A stretch of 64,000 bases of DNA from G047528255 sp047528255 (GCA_047528255.1 CP180024.1:992001-1056000), one strand, 5' to 3'; counted from the stretch's first letter, positions 10,390 to 21,017 are shown. Program-made: numbers and translations. Notes: generated by a model from the letters alone, not told the origin.

Positions 10390-12922
10390 GAAAACGTTGC
10401 ATGAAAGAAGGGGTAAAGTTTTTGTAAATCAGTATATTATTTCGTCTATTTGGAATAGAAAAAAAGATAGGGGCTCTATGCTCAGAAGAACCGAAAAAAT
10501 AAGATTTAGTGAACTATATACGGAACGTTCTACCAGAAGGAGTGAATTTTTTAAAAGATTAAAAAACTTTATACACTGAGAAGGGATTGAAAAAGAAATA
10601 AGAAAAATATATCAAAAAGGGAAGGGAATAAAAGCCCAACCTGCTTACACTGGAATACCGTTATGATACCATTGTTTTAATAGTGGATTACATTTATTCA
10701 GCCTCCTAGATGGGAGAACATTAGAGAAAATCTAAATTTAATCTTTCACATTATATTCGAAACATTATTGATTATAAATTAATTAATCATATTTATTTTT
10801 ATAAATAACGCATAATAATGCAAAGGAACGATACAAATTATACCCATATCCTCCATAAAATACTAGGCACGAACGCGAGCTAATCCTTTGTAACGACCTT
10901 TCCTGATCCAAACCAACATTTTACTACCAAAAATACGTTCTACCCCCCATCAGGTTTTACTCACTAATTTGTTGAATAAGATAGCTACCCTACTTAAGGG
11001 ACGGTTACTATAGGTTTTCTTCTGTACAAAATATTTGATGCCTAAACTATTAAAGTAAGACACGTTTGCTGAACTTAGTAACCTTTGTCTGCATATAATT
11101 TTCTAAGTTTATAACCCCTAGTTTGTTTATTAATGGATTTAGAACTCTACTATTATGCTCATTAGCGGCTACGCTATGTACTTCTAGTTTCATTCCATTT
11201 TTATTTCCACCTATGTTCTTCTTATATCCGTAGTAGAGTTTTCCTGATTTCTTGAGCTATTTTTCTTGAGTGTCTATTCCTAATTGAGTTTCTTTTTTTT
11301 ATCCTTTCTTTTTTTGACTAATTTGCTTTTGCTCCTCTTCCTTCCGATCCTCCACTATGTATGTAGAAGCTACATTGGGATAAAAGGGATCACTGTAATA
11401 CTGGATACTATAAATCCTGTTTTAACTATCGCTTGATGATTTTCTAATTCCTTATTGATTTTTTTCAGTAATATATCATATACCTTTTTGACTACTATTT
11501 CATTGCGAAATATGAGTAGAATCGTATGATCTGGGTTTTGATCTTTTAATCAAAAACACAAAATAGCATGCAGATCAAGGATTATTTCACTAATTCTTTT
11601 GTTTCTAAATCACTGATATCATACCAGTTGCTCAAAAGCATCATCTTAAATAACCATTTTCCACTGTAAGCAGGTTGTTCTTTTATTCTCTGGCTTTTTG
11701 ATATGTTTTTTTTATTTCTTTCTCTATCCACTTCCCAGTGGATTACTGGTTTTTAACTTTTTGAAAAACTCACTCCTTCTGGTAGAACGTTCCATATATA
11801 GTTCACTAAAGCTTATTTGTGCAATGCTTCTGAACATAGAGCCGAATTTTTTTATTTTCTACTCCAAAGTAGACGAAACAATATGTTGATTTACAAATAT
11901 TTTAACCTCCTTATTCCATGAAACGTTCTCGTTATTTAAAATTACTCTTTTGAGTAATTGGTATGCTCTCAATGATGTAGGAACGGAAGAATTGCTGAAA
12001 GAAACCTTGAGCAGCATACAATTTTGTGGTTTTCGATTGGAAGATCAGATTCTAGATTATACGACTCTACTCAGATTTCGCAATGAAATAGTAATCAAAA
12101 AGGTATATGAAATATTACTAAAAAAAATGAATAAGTAATTAGAAAAACATCAAGCTATAGTTAAAAGAGGATTTATAGTATCCAATATTACAATGAGCCC
12201 TTTTATACCAATGTAGCTTCTACATACATAGTGAAGGATCGGAAGGAAGAGGAGCAAAAGCAAATCAGTCAAAAAAAAGAAAGGATAAAAAAAAGAACCT
12301 AAATCAGGAATAGACACTCAAGAAAAATAGATCAAGAAATCAGGGAAACTCTACTACGTATATAAAAAAAACATAGGTCTAAATAAAATGTAATGAGACT
12401 AGAAGTACATAGCATAGTCGCCAATGAGCATAATAGTAGAGTTCTAAATCCATTAATAAACAAACTAGGTTATAAACTTAGAAAATTATATGCAGACAAA
12501 GGTTACCAAATCCAGCAAACGTGTCTTACTTTAATAGTCTAGGCATAAAATACCGCGTACAGAAGAAAACCTATAGTAACCATCGCTTAAGTAGGGTAGC
12601 TATCTTATTCAACAAATTAGTGAGTAAAACCTGATAGGTACTAGAACGTACTTTTGGTAGTATAAAACGTTAGTTTGGATCAGGAAATGTCGTTACAAAG
12701 GATTAGCTCGTGTGCATGCCCAACATCTTATGAGGGCTATGGCACATGATTTGTATCGTGTCCTTTGTATTATTATACGCTGTTTATAAAAATAAATATG
12801 ATTAATTAATTTATAATCAATGATTTTCGAATACGATGTAAAAGACTAAATATACATCGTTCTACAACGAAGCCCATATAGGATAGCTAAATAAACGTAA
12901 TCCACCATAATACAATGGTCTG
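10390..12922 (+). mobile_element. Degenerate IS5-family copy, plus strand, split by a nested copy
   Basis: The outer element occupies 10390-10664 and 11931-12922. Its 5' end reads GAAAACGTTGCATG and its 3' end CAATGGTCTG. Joining the halves gives a continuous element of about 1.27 kb. Transposase fragments are open at 10286-10579 and 11950-12138 but frameshifted elsewhere. The base before the insertion (CCGTTAT) is repeated as GTTAT after it, giving a rare visible target duplication. Confidence 0.9.
10665..11930 (-). mobile_element. Nested degenerate IS5-family copy, full length
   Basis: Opposite orientation to the element it interrupts. The 3' end GATACCATTG is at left and the 5' end AAACGTTCTC at right. 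It is flanked by GTTAT on both sides (CGTTAT if the last IS base is counted as target). Transposase reading is heavily broken. Confidence 0.92.
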
Positions 12923-12950
12923 GCTCCTTAAAAATATTATCACATCAATC

Positions 12951-12958
12951 TATATTTG
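12951..12958 (+). promoter_or_regulatory. Putative -7 element of rbfA
   Basis: TATATTTG, an exact TAnnTTTG match, ends five bases before the rbfA ATG. Transcription would then start at or next to the ATG, giving a leaderless message. A TTTG -33 box is not evident. It lies between the IS end and the gene. Confidence 0.45.
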
Positions 12959-12963
12959 CAAAT

Positions 12964-13323
12964 ATGGAAACTATTCGGCAAAAAAAGATTGCAACGCTCC
13001 TTCGTAAAGAACTGGCAAATATGCTTCGTCGCGAAGCAAGCTACGAACAAAACGGTTTGTTGATCAGCGTAACCCAGGTACATGTCACCGCCGACTTAGG
13101 ATTAGCAAGAGTCTTCATCAGCCTTTTCCCTTCTGAAGAGAAGCACGATATTTTTGAAGTACTCCGCTCTCTATCCGGTTATTACAAAAAAAAATTGGCC
13201 GAGAAACTCAGGAATCAGCTTCGGAAGCTTCCTGAATTGGATTTCCGATTAGATAATTCACTGGACTACGCCGATCAGATAGAAAAAGAATTGAGAGGGG
13301 AGGGAGAAAACCCTATTAAATAA
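12964..13323 (+). CDS. rbfA: Ribosome-binding factor A
   Basis: RbfA is a small KH-fold protein that helps mature the 30S subunit and its 16S rRNA 5' end. The 119-residue product has the family's N-terminal pattern (RQKKIATLLRKELANML), the central ISVTQVHVTADLGLARVF strand-helix block, and the PELDFRLDNSLDYADQIEKEL C-terminal part. The length is normal. The stop lies five bases before the TTG start of the downstream permease, so the two probably form an operon, a pairing I believe is seen in other Bacteroidota. An IS 3' end lies 41 bases upstream. Confidence 0.93.
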   Translation: METIRQKKIATLLRKELANMLRREASYEQNGLLISVTQVHVTADLGLARVFISLFPSEEKHDIFEVLRSLSGYYKKKLAEKLRNQLRKLPELDFRLDNSLDYADQIEKELRGEGENPIK

Positions 13324-13328
13324 AGGTA

Positions 13329-14525
13329 TTGCACATCTCTTTTTACATAACGCGGCGATATTTTTTCTCTAAAAAAAATACCAATGCTATCAATATCATC
13401 ACACTGATCGCCATGGGAGGATTGAGTATATCCACGATGGCGCTATGCGTGATCTTAGCTATATTTTCAGGGTTGAAAGATCTGAACATCAAACTATATA
13501 AAAATATCAATCCTGATATCAAAATCTTACCATCAGAAGGAAAAGAGCTTCCCGTCAACAATACATTGCTGCAAAAAATACATGCAATAAACGGCATAGA
13601 GATTATCTCGCAAACTATTGATGAAAAAGTTTATCTGCGATATAAAGAGCGTAACCACTTGTCTTACATGAAAGGGATAGACTCGGAATATGAAAAAATA
13701 ACCAATTTCCGACAACGTATGATCTTAGGAGACACGTTTTCAAGTGACTATAAACAAGGTATTGTAGTCGGAATTGGTGTAGCTCAACACCTTTCTCTAG
13801 TCTTAGAAGACTTTCAAACCCCGATAAAAATATTTGCTCTCCAACCCGGTAAAAGTCGATATTTTCAAACATTCTTTACTCAAAAAAATGCCGTAGCAAC
13901 AGGCATATTCCGCATTCTTGAAGATGTTGATGAGAAATATGTATACGGTCATCTTTCCTTCGTACAAGAATTGGTCGGAAAAAACGGAAGTATCTATGCT
14001 TTAGAGATCAAAATAACGCCAAAAACCGACGTCAATAGCGTAAAAAAAGAATTGATCAAAATATTGGGACCTAAATACACCGTAAAAACATGGGCAGAGC
14101 AACAAGAAGCTTTATTCAAAGTGATGAATACAGAAAATTTTGTCATCTATCTCTTATTGATTCTCATTACATTAATTACCTCTTTCAATTTGATTGGAGC
14201 CATTATTATACTTAAATTAGATAAAAAAGAACAAGGTTACACCCTTTGGAGTCTGGGCTTACCCCCTTCAAAATTGAAAAAAACATTTTTTCATACAGGA
14301 ATGATCATCACTTTTATAGGTTTTGGAGTTGGAATTTTGGAAGGATACGCCTTAGTCTTTGCTCAATATAAATATGGATGGATCAAAATCAACGAGACCA
14401 TACCTTTTCCCGTAAAGTTTACGTTATATGATTTTCTACTGATAACCTTCACAGTCTTTAACATCGGATTATTCATCTCTTATCTTTCATCACGAAAGGT
14501 GCACCTTTCTTCTAACCAAAACTAA
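13329..14525 (+). CDS. LolC/LolE-like ABC transporter permease (FtsX domain)
   Basis: Likely inner-membrane permease of a lipoprotein-releasing or related ABC system. The 398-residue product has one N-terminal membrane segment (residues about 21-49, INIITLIAMGGLSIS...), a large periplasmic domain, and three C-terminal membrane segments near 268-292, 312-335 and 362-385, the FtsX/MacB/LolC topology. The motif GAIIILKLDKKEQGYTLWSLG matches the conserved cytoplasmic loop of LolC/E proteins. The start is TTG at 13329, five bases behind rbfA; starts further in would lose the first membrane segment. No ATPase partner is in the window. The true substrate is inferred only. An IS begins 22 bases after the stop. 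Confidence 0.82.
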   Translation: MHISFYITRRYFFSKKNTNAINIITLIAMGGLSISTMALCVILAIFSGLKDLNIKLYKNINPDIKILPSEGKELPVNNTLLQKIHAINGIEIISQTIDEKVYLRYKERNHLSYMKGIDSEYEKITNFRQRMILGDTFSSDYKQGIVVGIGVAQHLSLVLEDFQTPIKIFALQPGKSRYFQTFFTQKNAVATGIFRILEDVDEKYVYGHLSFVQELVGKNGSIYALEIKITPKTDVNSVKKELIKILGPKYTVKTWAEQQEALFKVMNTENFVIYLLLILITLITSFNLIGAIIILKLDKKEQGYTLWSLGLPPSKLKKTFFHTGMIITFIGFGVGILEGYALVFAQYKYGWIKINETIPFPVKFTLYDFLLITFTVFNIGLFISYLSSRKVHLSSNQN

Positions 14526-14546
14526 AATTCAAAAAATAGCCGACTT

Positions 14547-15081
14547 GATACCATTCTATTAAGTTGTATTACGTTTAATAAGCTTCCTAGATAGGCTCAT
14601 TGGAGACATGTATATTTAAACTTTCACATCGTATTCGAAATACGACTCACTATTAAAATAATTAATCACATTTATTTTTATGAATAGCTCATAATTATCC
14701 CAAAGGTACTATACAAATTATGCCACATAGCCTCCATAAAATGCTGGGCATGCACACGAGATAATCCTTTGTAAGGAGCCTTCCTGATCCAAAACAACGC
14801 TTTATACTTCCAAAATTACGTTCTATTCCCCATAGGGTTACTCACTAATTTGTTGAATAATATAGCTATCCTACTTAATGGACGGATCCTATAGGCATTT
14901 CTTCTGTATACGATCTTTGCATGCCTTGACTATAAAAGTAAAACACGTTGGTAGGCTCTCGGTAACTTATGTCTTCATATATTTCTCTGAGTTTATATCC
15001 TATATTTGCTTATTAATGTCTTTATCCCTCTATTATCATGTTTATTGGCTGCTACACTATGTACTGGTGGTATCATTCCAT
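14547..15081 (-). mobile_element. IS5-family 3' fragment, minus strand
   Basis: The 3' end GATACCATTC is at left. The copy runs to ...GTATCATTCCAT, where a plus-strand IS 5' end begins. The remaining 5' half of this copy is absent. The same junction recurs at 49625/49626. Confidence 0.85.
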
Positions 15082-16354
15082 GAGAACGTTGCCTGGGATA
15101 AGTCGGTTAAAATATTTGTAAATCAATATATTATTTCGTATATTTGGAGTATAAAATAAAAAAATTCGGATCTATACTCAGAAGCACCGCAAAAATAAAC
15201 TTTAGTGAAGTATATATGGAACTTTCTACCAGAAGGAGTGAATTTTTCAAAAGGTTAAAAACCTTGATTCACTTAGAAGAAATGGAGAAAGAAATAAAAA
15301 AAATATATCAAAAAGTCAAGGGAATAAAAGGCCAACCTGATTATAGTGGAATATCTTTATTTAAGATGATGCTTTTGAATTACTGCTATGATCTCAGTGA
15401 TATAGCAACGGAAAAATTGTAGAAAGAGTCCTTGATCTTCATGCGATTTTGTCTTTTCCGATTGGAAAATAAGATCCTATATTATACGATTCCATGCAGA
15501 TTTAACAATGAAATAGTAGTCAAAAAGGTATATGAACGCTTACTGAAAAAGATCAATAAAGAATTAGAAAAACATCAGACTATAGTTAAAATAGCAGTAA
15601 TGGTAGATGCCTGTATTACAGTGAGTCTTTTTTCTCTCAAAAAAAATCCTACCTACGTAGTGGAAGATCGGAAAGAAGATGGGCAAAATCAAATCAGTAA
15701 AAGAAAAGCAGGGTAAAAAAAGAGACTCAATCAAGAGTAGAGACTCAAGGAAAATGGCTCAAGAAATCAAGGAAATTTTACTACGGATACAAGAGGCATA
15801 TAGATGTGGATAAAAATGGAATGATACTAGCCGTACATAGCATAGCAGCCAATAAGCTTGATAGCAGAAGGCTAAAGCTATTAATAAGCAAACTAGGATA
15901 TAAACCCAAATAAATATATGCAGATAAAAGGTTACCAAGTGCCAGACAACGTGTTTTACTTTCATAATCGAGGAATTAAAGATCTTATACAGAAGAAAAC
16001 TTATAAACACCCATTCCTAAATAAGGTAGCTATATTTTTTAACAAATTAATGAGTAAAACCCGATGGGTAGTAGAACGTGTTTTTCGTAGTATAAACCAT
16101 TGATTTAGATCAATAAACTCTCGTTACAAACGATTATCTCGTTTGCATGCCCAGCATCTTATGGGTGCTACGGGTATAATTTGTATCGTTCCCTTGGTAT
16201 TATTATGCGTTTTCCGTAAAAATAAATATAATTAATTGATTTATAATCAACAGTATTTCAAATACAATATAAAAAACTAAATATACATCTCTTCTAACAA
16301 GCCCATATAGGATAGCTGAATAAATGTAATAAACCATTAAAACAATGGTATCTC
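15082..16354 (+). mobile_element. Degenerate IS5-family copy, plus strand, full length
   Basis: 5' end GAGAACGTTGCCTG, 3' end CAATGGTATCTC, about 1.27 kb. Transposase stretches open at 15144-15422 and 15432-15716 give most of the N-terminal half in two pieces separated by a stop, and 15918-16103 includes the end with TRWVVERVFRSI, which holds the catalytic glutamate. The 5' terminus carries a consensus promoter. Confidence 0.93.
15115..15146 (+). promoter_or_regulatory. IS transposase promoter (Bacteroidota type)
   Basis: TTTG at 15115-15118, a 20-base spacer, and TATATTTG at 15139-15146 match the Bacteroidota consensus exactly in sequence and spacing. It sits about 35 bases inside the IS 5' end and points into the transposase. 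The same arrangement is kept, with small changes, at the 5' end of most copies in the window. Confidence 0.7.
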
Positions 16355-16667
16355 ACCATAATTAGTAGGTAAAAACAGATGGGGAGTAGAACGCATTATT
16401 GGTATTATAAAGCGTTAGTTTGGATCAAGAAAGGCTCGTTACAAGGATTAGCTTGGTTGCATGCCCAGCATCTTATAGAGGCTATGGCTCATAATTTGTA
16501 TCGTAATCCTGTTATAATTATCAGTTTTTAATAAAAAAAATACAATTAATTATTGTTATAAGCAATACTATTTCGAATACGATGTGAGAAATAAATACCC
16601 ACTATTCTCCAAAAAAAGACATCTAAAATGGCTGAATAAAAATAATCCACCATAACAGAATGGTCTC
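16355..16667 (+). mobile_element. IS5-family 3' fragment, plus strand
   Basis: Begins inside the IS (AATTAGTAGGTAAAAACAG, matching the region before the VERTFGS codons) and ends ...CAGAATGGTCTC. It lies 35 bases upstream of coaD with its 3' end facing the gene. Confidence 0.87.
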
Positions 16668-16702
16668 CTTTTTTGTAATTTTTCTTTTCTATTAAATATA
16701 TT

Positions 16703-17170
16703 ATGAAGGAACGAATTACTGTATTCCCAGGGTCTTTTGATCCGCTCACTTTAGGTCACTACGACATTGTCATGAGAGCTTTGCCTTTATTCGACCAAAT
16801 TATCATAGCTATCGGTAAAAATGCCGAAAAAGGATATATGTTTCCGGTCGAAGAACGCGAAAAATGGATCAAAGAAGCCTTCGGATCTCACCCTAAGATA
16901 AAAGTGGAGACTTACGAAGGACTCACTGTAACGTTTTGTAAGGAGAAAGGCGTCCATTTCATTTTGAGAGGATTGAGAAATCCGGCCGACTTCGAATTTG
17001 AAAAATCTATTGCCCATACCAATCGCACCTTGACCGATGAAGACATCGAAACGGTATTTTTATTGACTTCTTCTGGAAAATCATATATCAGCTCAAGTAT
17101 TGTGAGAGATGTAATAAGAAATGGAGGGGACTACACTCTATTGGTTCCTGCATCAGTAAGGATTAATTAA
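16703..17170 (+). CDS. coaD: Phosphopantetheine adenylyltransferase
   Basis: Transfers AMP from ATP to 4'-phosphopantetheine, the penultimate step of coenzyme A synthesis. The 155-residue product is of normal length. It has the nucleotidyltransferase motif TLGH (T16-H19) in FPGSFDPLTLGHYDI, the LRGLRNPADFEFE substrate loop, and ISSSIVRDV near the C-terminus, equivalent to the usual ISSTxxR. It stands alone, 35 bases behind an IS 3' end. The non-IS repeat begins about 12 bases after the stop. No obvious promoter lies in the short leader, so it may depend on upstream transcription. Confidence 0.96.
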   Translation: MKERITVFPGSFDPLTLGHYDIVMRALPLFDQIIIAIGKNAEKGYMFPVEEREKWIKEAFGSHPKIKVETYEGLTVTFCKEKGVHFILRGLRNPADFEFEKSIAHTNRTLTDEDIETVFLLTSSGKSYISSSIVRDVIRNGGDYTLLVPASVRIN

Positions 17171-17180
17171 AAAAATTTGA

Positions 17181-17352
17181 TCACTATCGTATAAAGTGTA
17201 TAAAAAGAAAAAAGGGAACTAGAAATTTATAATCTGATTCTATGATTAGAAATACACATAAATTGGTTCAAAATAATTCCCTATTTTTGAATAAGCATCG
17301 ACCATTTTTTGGTAGCCTTTTTCAAAGGGAAAAACACTGATTTAAGCAAAAC
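17181..17352 (+). repeat. Non-IS dispersed repeat, copy 2 (behind coaD)
   Basis: Near-identical to the reverse complement of 9510-9698, starting about 12 bases after the coaD stop. Shared blocks include GGGAACTAGAAATTTATAAT and ATCGACCA. The match runs up to the point where IS copy D begins, so that IS may have truncated it. No open frame. Confidence 0.75.
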
Positions 17353-18622
17353 GAGGATTGTTTTAAAGTGGGTTATGTTTATTAAGTCTTCTAAATGAGT
17401 ATTGTTGGAGACCTATTTAGGTTTAGTTTTTCATATTGTATTCGAAATACTGTTGATTATAAATTAATTAATTATATTTATTGTTATATACAGCGCATAA
17501 TGACGCTAAGGGAACGATACAATTTATGCGTCATATCCTCTATAAGATGCTAGGCATGCAAACGATCTAATACTTTATAAAGTAGTCTTTCCTGATTCAA
17601 ACCAACGTTTTATACTTCCAAAAGTATGTTTTACTACCCATCGGTTTTTACTGATTAATTGTTGAATAATATATCCATCCTATTTAAGGAACTGGGCCTT
17701 ATAGGTTTTCTTTTGTATAAGGCCTTTAAAGCCTCGATTATGAAAGTAAAACATGTTGGCTGGCTTTTGGTAACCTTTGTCTTCCTATATTTCTTTTTGT
17801 TTATATTCTAGTTTGCTTATTAATGATTTTAGCCATCTGCTATCAAGATCATTGACAGTTATGCTATGTAAGGGTACTCTCATTCCATTTTTAAACACTT
17901 CTATATGCTTCTTGTATACGTATTAGAGTTTACCTGATTTCTTGAGCCATTTTCCTTGAGTCTCTAGTCCTGATTGAGTCTCTTTTTTTTATCCTTTTTT
18001 TTTTGATTGATTTTTTTGCTCCTCTCTTTCCTATTTTCTACTACATAGGTAGTAATTTCCCCCTTGGGAGGAAGGGGATTAACTGTAATATTGTTGTTTA
18101 CTATTACTCCTGTTTTAATTATAGCCTAATGACTTTTTAATTCCTTACTGATCTTTTTCAATAAGCATTCATATTCCTTTTTGGCTATTATTTCATTGCT
18201 AAATATACATAAATTCGTATGATTTTGGATATGGACTTCGAATAAAAAACCATAAAAGTGTACGAAATTTAAAAATTCTTTCACTAATTCTTCCGTTTCT
18301 ACATCACTGAGATTATACCAATGATTCAAAAAACTATCTTAAACAACGATATTCCACTGTAAGCAGATTGGTCTTTTATTTCCTGACTTTTTCGATATAT
18401 TTTTCTTATTTTTTTTCTATCCTATTCTGAATAGATCAAGGTTTCTAATCTTTTAAAAAACTGACTACCTTTTAATAGAACGTTCCATATATAGTTCACT
18501 AAAATTTATTTTTGCGGTTTTTCTGAGCATAGAGTCGAATTTTTTTATTTTATACTCTAAATATACGAAATAATATATTGATTTACAAATATTTTAATCT
18601 TCTTCTTTTATGCAACGTTCTC
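17353..18622 (-). mobile_element. Degenerate IS5-family copy D, full length
   Basis: 3' end GAGGATTGTTTTAAAG at left, 5' end TGCAACGTTCTC at right. Only a 67-codon stretch (18126-18329) of transposase is open. It directly follows the non-IS repeat. Confidence 0.9.
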
Positions 18623-18758
18623 AATAAATAAATATGATTAATTGATTTATAATTAATAGTATTTTGAATATGATTGAAAAGTTAAATCTATATGGTATTC
18701 AACGAAACCTATCTAGAAGACTAGAATAAATGTATTTAACCATTAAAAAAATCATCTC
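18623..18758 (+). mobile_element. IS5-family 3' terminal fragment
   Basis: Starts with the AATAAATATGATTAATTGAT region of the IS and ends ...CATTAAAAAAATCATCTC. About 136 bases, joined back to back to the 5' end of copy D. Confidence 0.8.
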
Positions 18759-19043
18759 AAAAGAGAAATTAATACGTGTTCATATTTAATTCTATTTACT
18801 TAAAGAGTATAAATTTAAATCCGATTAATATCAATGATATTAATTAGTAAATTATTAATTTTTTCGATTAAATTCATAGAGTACAAAAATAAAACAGAAA
18901 TTTTTAGAGAATGAGAGTCGAAATAATTATAAAATTAAGATAAAGGGCTATAAAAATAAATTAGTCTATTTTTTATATTTGGTTGATAAAATTTAATAAA
19001 CTGAAAAAATATTGATAGTCAGTTTCTTTTAATTTAAAATCAG
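18759..19043. other. AT-rich spacer, nothing recognised
   Basis: Non-IS, very AT-rich sequence on the 3' side of the tRNA gene. I see no coding frame, hairpin terminator or RNA motif. Confidence 0.5.
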
Positions 19044-19117
19044 TGGTCCCAGCTGGGCTTGAACCAGCGACCTTCTGATTATGAGTCAGATGCTCTAACC
19101 AACTGAGCTATGGGACC
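19044..19117 (-). tRNA. tRNA with CAU anticodon, probably elongator tRNA-Met
   Basis: On the minus strand the 5' arm GGTCCCA pairs with TGGGACC at the 3' end, followed by discriminator A. The D-arm AGCTCAGTTGGTTAGAGC, the anticodon stem-loop TCTGA-CTCATAA-TCAGA with anticodon CAT, and the T-loop GGTTCAAGC are all present. CCA is not encoded. The acceptor pairs and general sequence resemble Bacteroidota elongator Met tRNA. A CAU anticodon could also be the lysidine-modified Ile tRNA, but that gene usually differs in the acceptor stem. It is not an initiator, since the three G-C pairs above the anticodon loop are missing. Confidence 0.95.
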
Positions 19118-19129
19118 TAAAAAGATTTG

Positions 19130-19161
19130 CAATCTTACAATAAATTTTGTTAGTAGGCAAA
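19130..19161 (-). promoter_or_regulatory. Putative promoter of the tRNA gene
   Basis: On the minus strand: TTTG (19161-19158), a 20-base spacer, and TAAGATTG (19137-19130), one base off TAnnTTTG. Transcription would start a few bases before the tRNA 5' end at 19117. Confidence 0.6.
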
Positions 19162-19238
19162 CCTTATGATAAAGAATATCGTTTTTTATTTCGAAAATAT
19201 ATTTTGCCATTAAAAATAAGGAGGCTCAATTTGAAGTT

Positions 19239-19371
19239 ATGAAACTACGACTACTTTATACTTCTAGAGAAGTCGAAGATATCTTTTCATCCTATGAAAT
19301 AGGAGAACAACCCAATTATTTTCATCTTGGCCATGAAAAACAGGTTCTTTATGAAAACTTAAAAAGTTTCC
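19239..19371 (+). pseudogene. Unrecognised gene, 5' fragment cut by IS copy F
   Basis: An ATG-initiated frame encodes about 44 unique residues beginning MKLRLLYTSREVEDIFSSYE and continuing through GEQPNYFHLGHEKQVL, before it runs into IS sequence near 19372. The IS frame then adds about 30 meaningless residues to a stop at 19466. The residue mix looks like a real protein N-terminus, perhaps an enzyme with an initial beta strand, but I do not recognise the family. No continuation is seen on the far side of the IS. Confidence 0.5.
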
Positions 19372-20559
19372 GATTTATTATATTAATGGTGGCTTTTTTT
19401 TATTTATTCATCCTAAATTTGGTCATTAGAAGAAATGTTCTTTTAATTTTTTATATTATATTATAAAACTGTTAATTATAGATAATTAAATATATTTATT
19501 TTTATGGACAGCTAATAATAATGCCAAGGGCACGATACAAACTATGTTGCATAGTCCCTATAAGGATGGGGTATGCACACTAGTTAATCCTTTATAATGA
19601 GCCCTTTCTTTGATCTGAACTAATGCTTTGTACTATCAAAAATACGTTCTACTGCCCATTTGTTTTTATTAACTTTATATATGAATAATATAACTACCCT
19701 ACTTAAGGAACGGTTTTACAGGCTTTCTTCTGTATAAAGTCTTTGATGCCTCGACTATGAAAGTAAGAAGACACGTTGGTTAGTATTTGGTATCCTTTGT
19801 CTGCATATACTTTTCTGAAGTTTTTATTCTAGTTTGCTTATTAATGAGTATAGCCCTATATTATAATAATCATTGGCGGCTACACTATGTACGGCTAGTA
19901 TCATTCTATTTTTGTCCACCTCTATGTGTTTTTTGTATCCGTAGTAGAGTTTACCTAATTTACTTTTACTTCTCTTCCTTTCGATTCTCCACTAGAGAGA
20001 AGGATTTTCATTAGAAGTAAAGGTCTTACTGTAATAGAATATACTATGACTCTTGTTTTAACTATGCCTGATGCGTACTTAATTCCTTATTGATTTTTCA
20101 GTAAGAGGTCATAGGCTCTTTGATTACTATTTTATTGCGAAATCTGCATAGAATGGTATGAACTAGTATAGTTCCTTCCAATAAGAAACCACAAAATCGC
20201 ATGGTTCTAAAGATTTCTTTCAGCAATTCTTTCGTTTTTAAATCATTGAGATTATCCAAGTAATTCAAAAGAATTATCCTAAATAAGGATATGCTACTAA
20301 GCAGATTGGCCTTTTATTTCCTGAACTTTTTGATATATTTTTCTTATTTATTTCTTCATCCACTTTCTATTGGATCAATGTGTTTAACTTTTTTGAAAAC
20401 TAACTCCTTCTTTTAAGAAAATTCCATATTTATCGCGCTAAAGCTTGTTTTTGAAGTTCTTCTAAGCTAGATCTTAATCTATTATTTCATACTCTAAATA
20501 TACGAAACAATATATTATATATTACAAATATTTCAATATTTTTCTCCTATGCAAGGATC
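19372..20559 (-). mobile_element. Degenerate IS5-family copy F, near full length
   Basis: About 1.19 kb. The 3' end is eroded (GATTTATTATATTAATGGTGG) and so is the 5' end (TATGCAAGGATC). This is one of the most diverged copies; no transposase frame above about 60 codons is left. It truncates the small gene at 19239. Confidence 0.85.
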
Positions 20560-20967
20560 ATTAATTGATGACAAGTTGTATGTTCTAAAATTTGTTTGAA
20601 AGTATATATTTAAAATATATAAAATTTTGAGTAGAAAAGCAAGTTATTTTTTCAATTTTTAGTGACACATTTCAAGCCTTGTTACTAACAATTCGAGGAG
20701 TATATTCTCTTGTTATTTTTTAAGTATATATGTTTCTGTATATATGTAAACTTTGTAGACAAGAATCTATAGATAATAGTGTTCAAAACATACTTTTAAA
20801 CATTAGATTGTTCATATTATGTGTATAATAAAAAAAAAGCAATAGCTATCTTAATTTATTAACATTTCCAAGAGACTATATACAGTATATATTTTTATAT
20901 ATAACTTTTAAAGTTAGTAATATGTGAATGTGTTGTCGTTAATATTTTTCTATTTTTTAAAACATTT
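20560..20967. other. AT-rich spacer upstream of pgk, nothing recognised
   Basis: About 400 bases of non-IS, very AT-rich sequence. It includes short TATATATGTTTCTGTATATATG direct and inverted AT runs, but no coding frame or RNA motif that I can support. Confidence 0.5.
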
Positions 20968-21000
20968 TTTGTTTCTATCTTGGATTATATTTTATATTTG
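20968..21000 (+). promoter_or_regulatory. Promoter of pgk (Bacteroidota type)
   Basis: TTTG at 20968-20971, a 21-base spacer, and TATATTTG at 20993-21000. Sequence and spacing fit the Bacteroidota consensus. The start of transcription would fall about ten bases before the ATG at 21018, a very short leader without a Shine-Dalgarno sequence. Confidence 0.7.
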
Positions 21001-21017
21001 AGAAAATATTTATCAGA

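Noticed and set aside
19044..19117. tRNA-Ile (lysidine) instead of tRNA-Met
   Set aside because: The acceptor stem and overall sequence fit elongator Met better, though the anticodon alone cannot exclude Ile.
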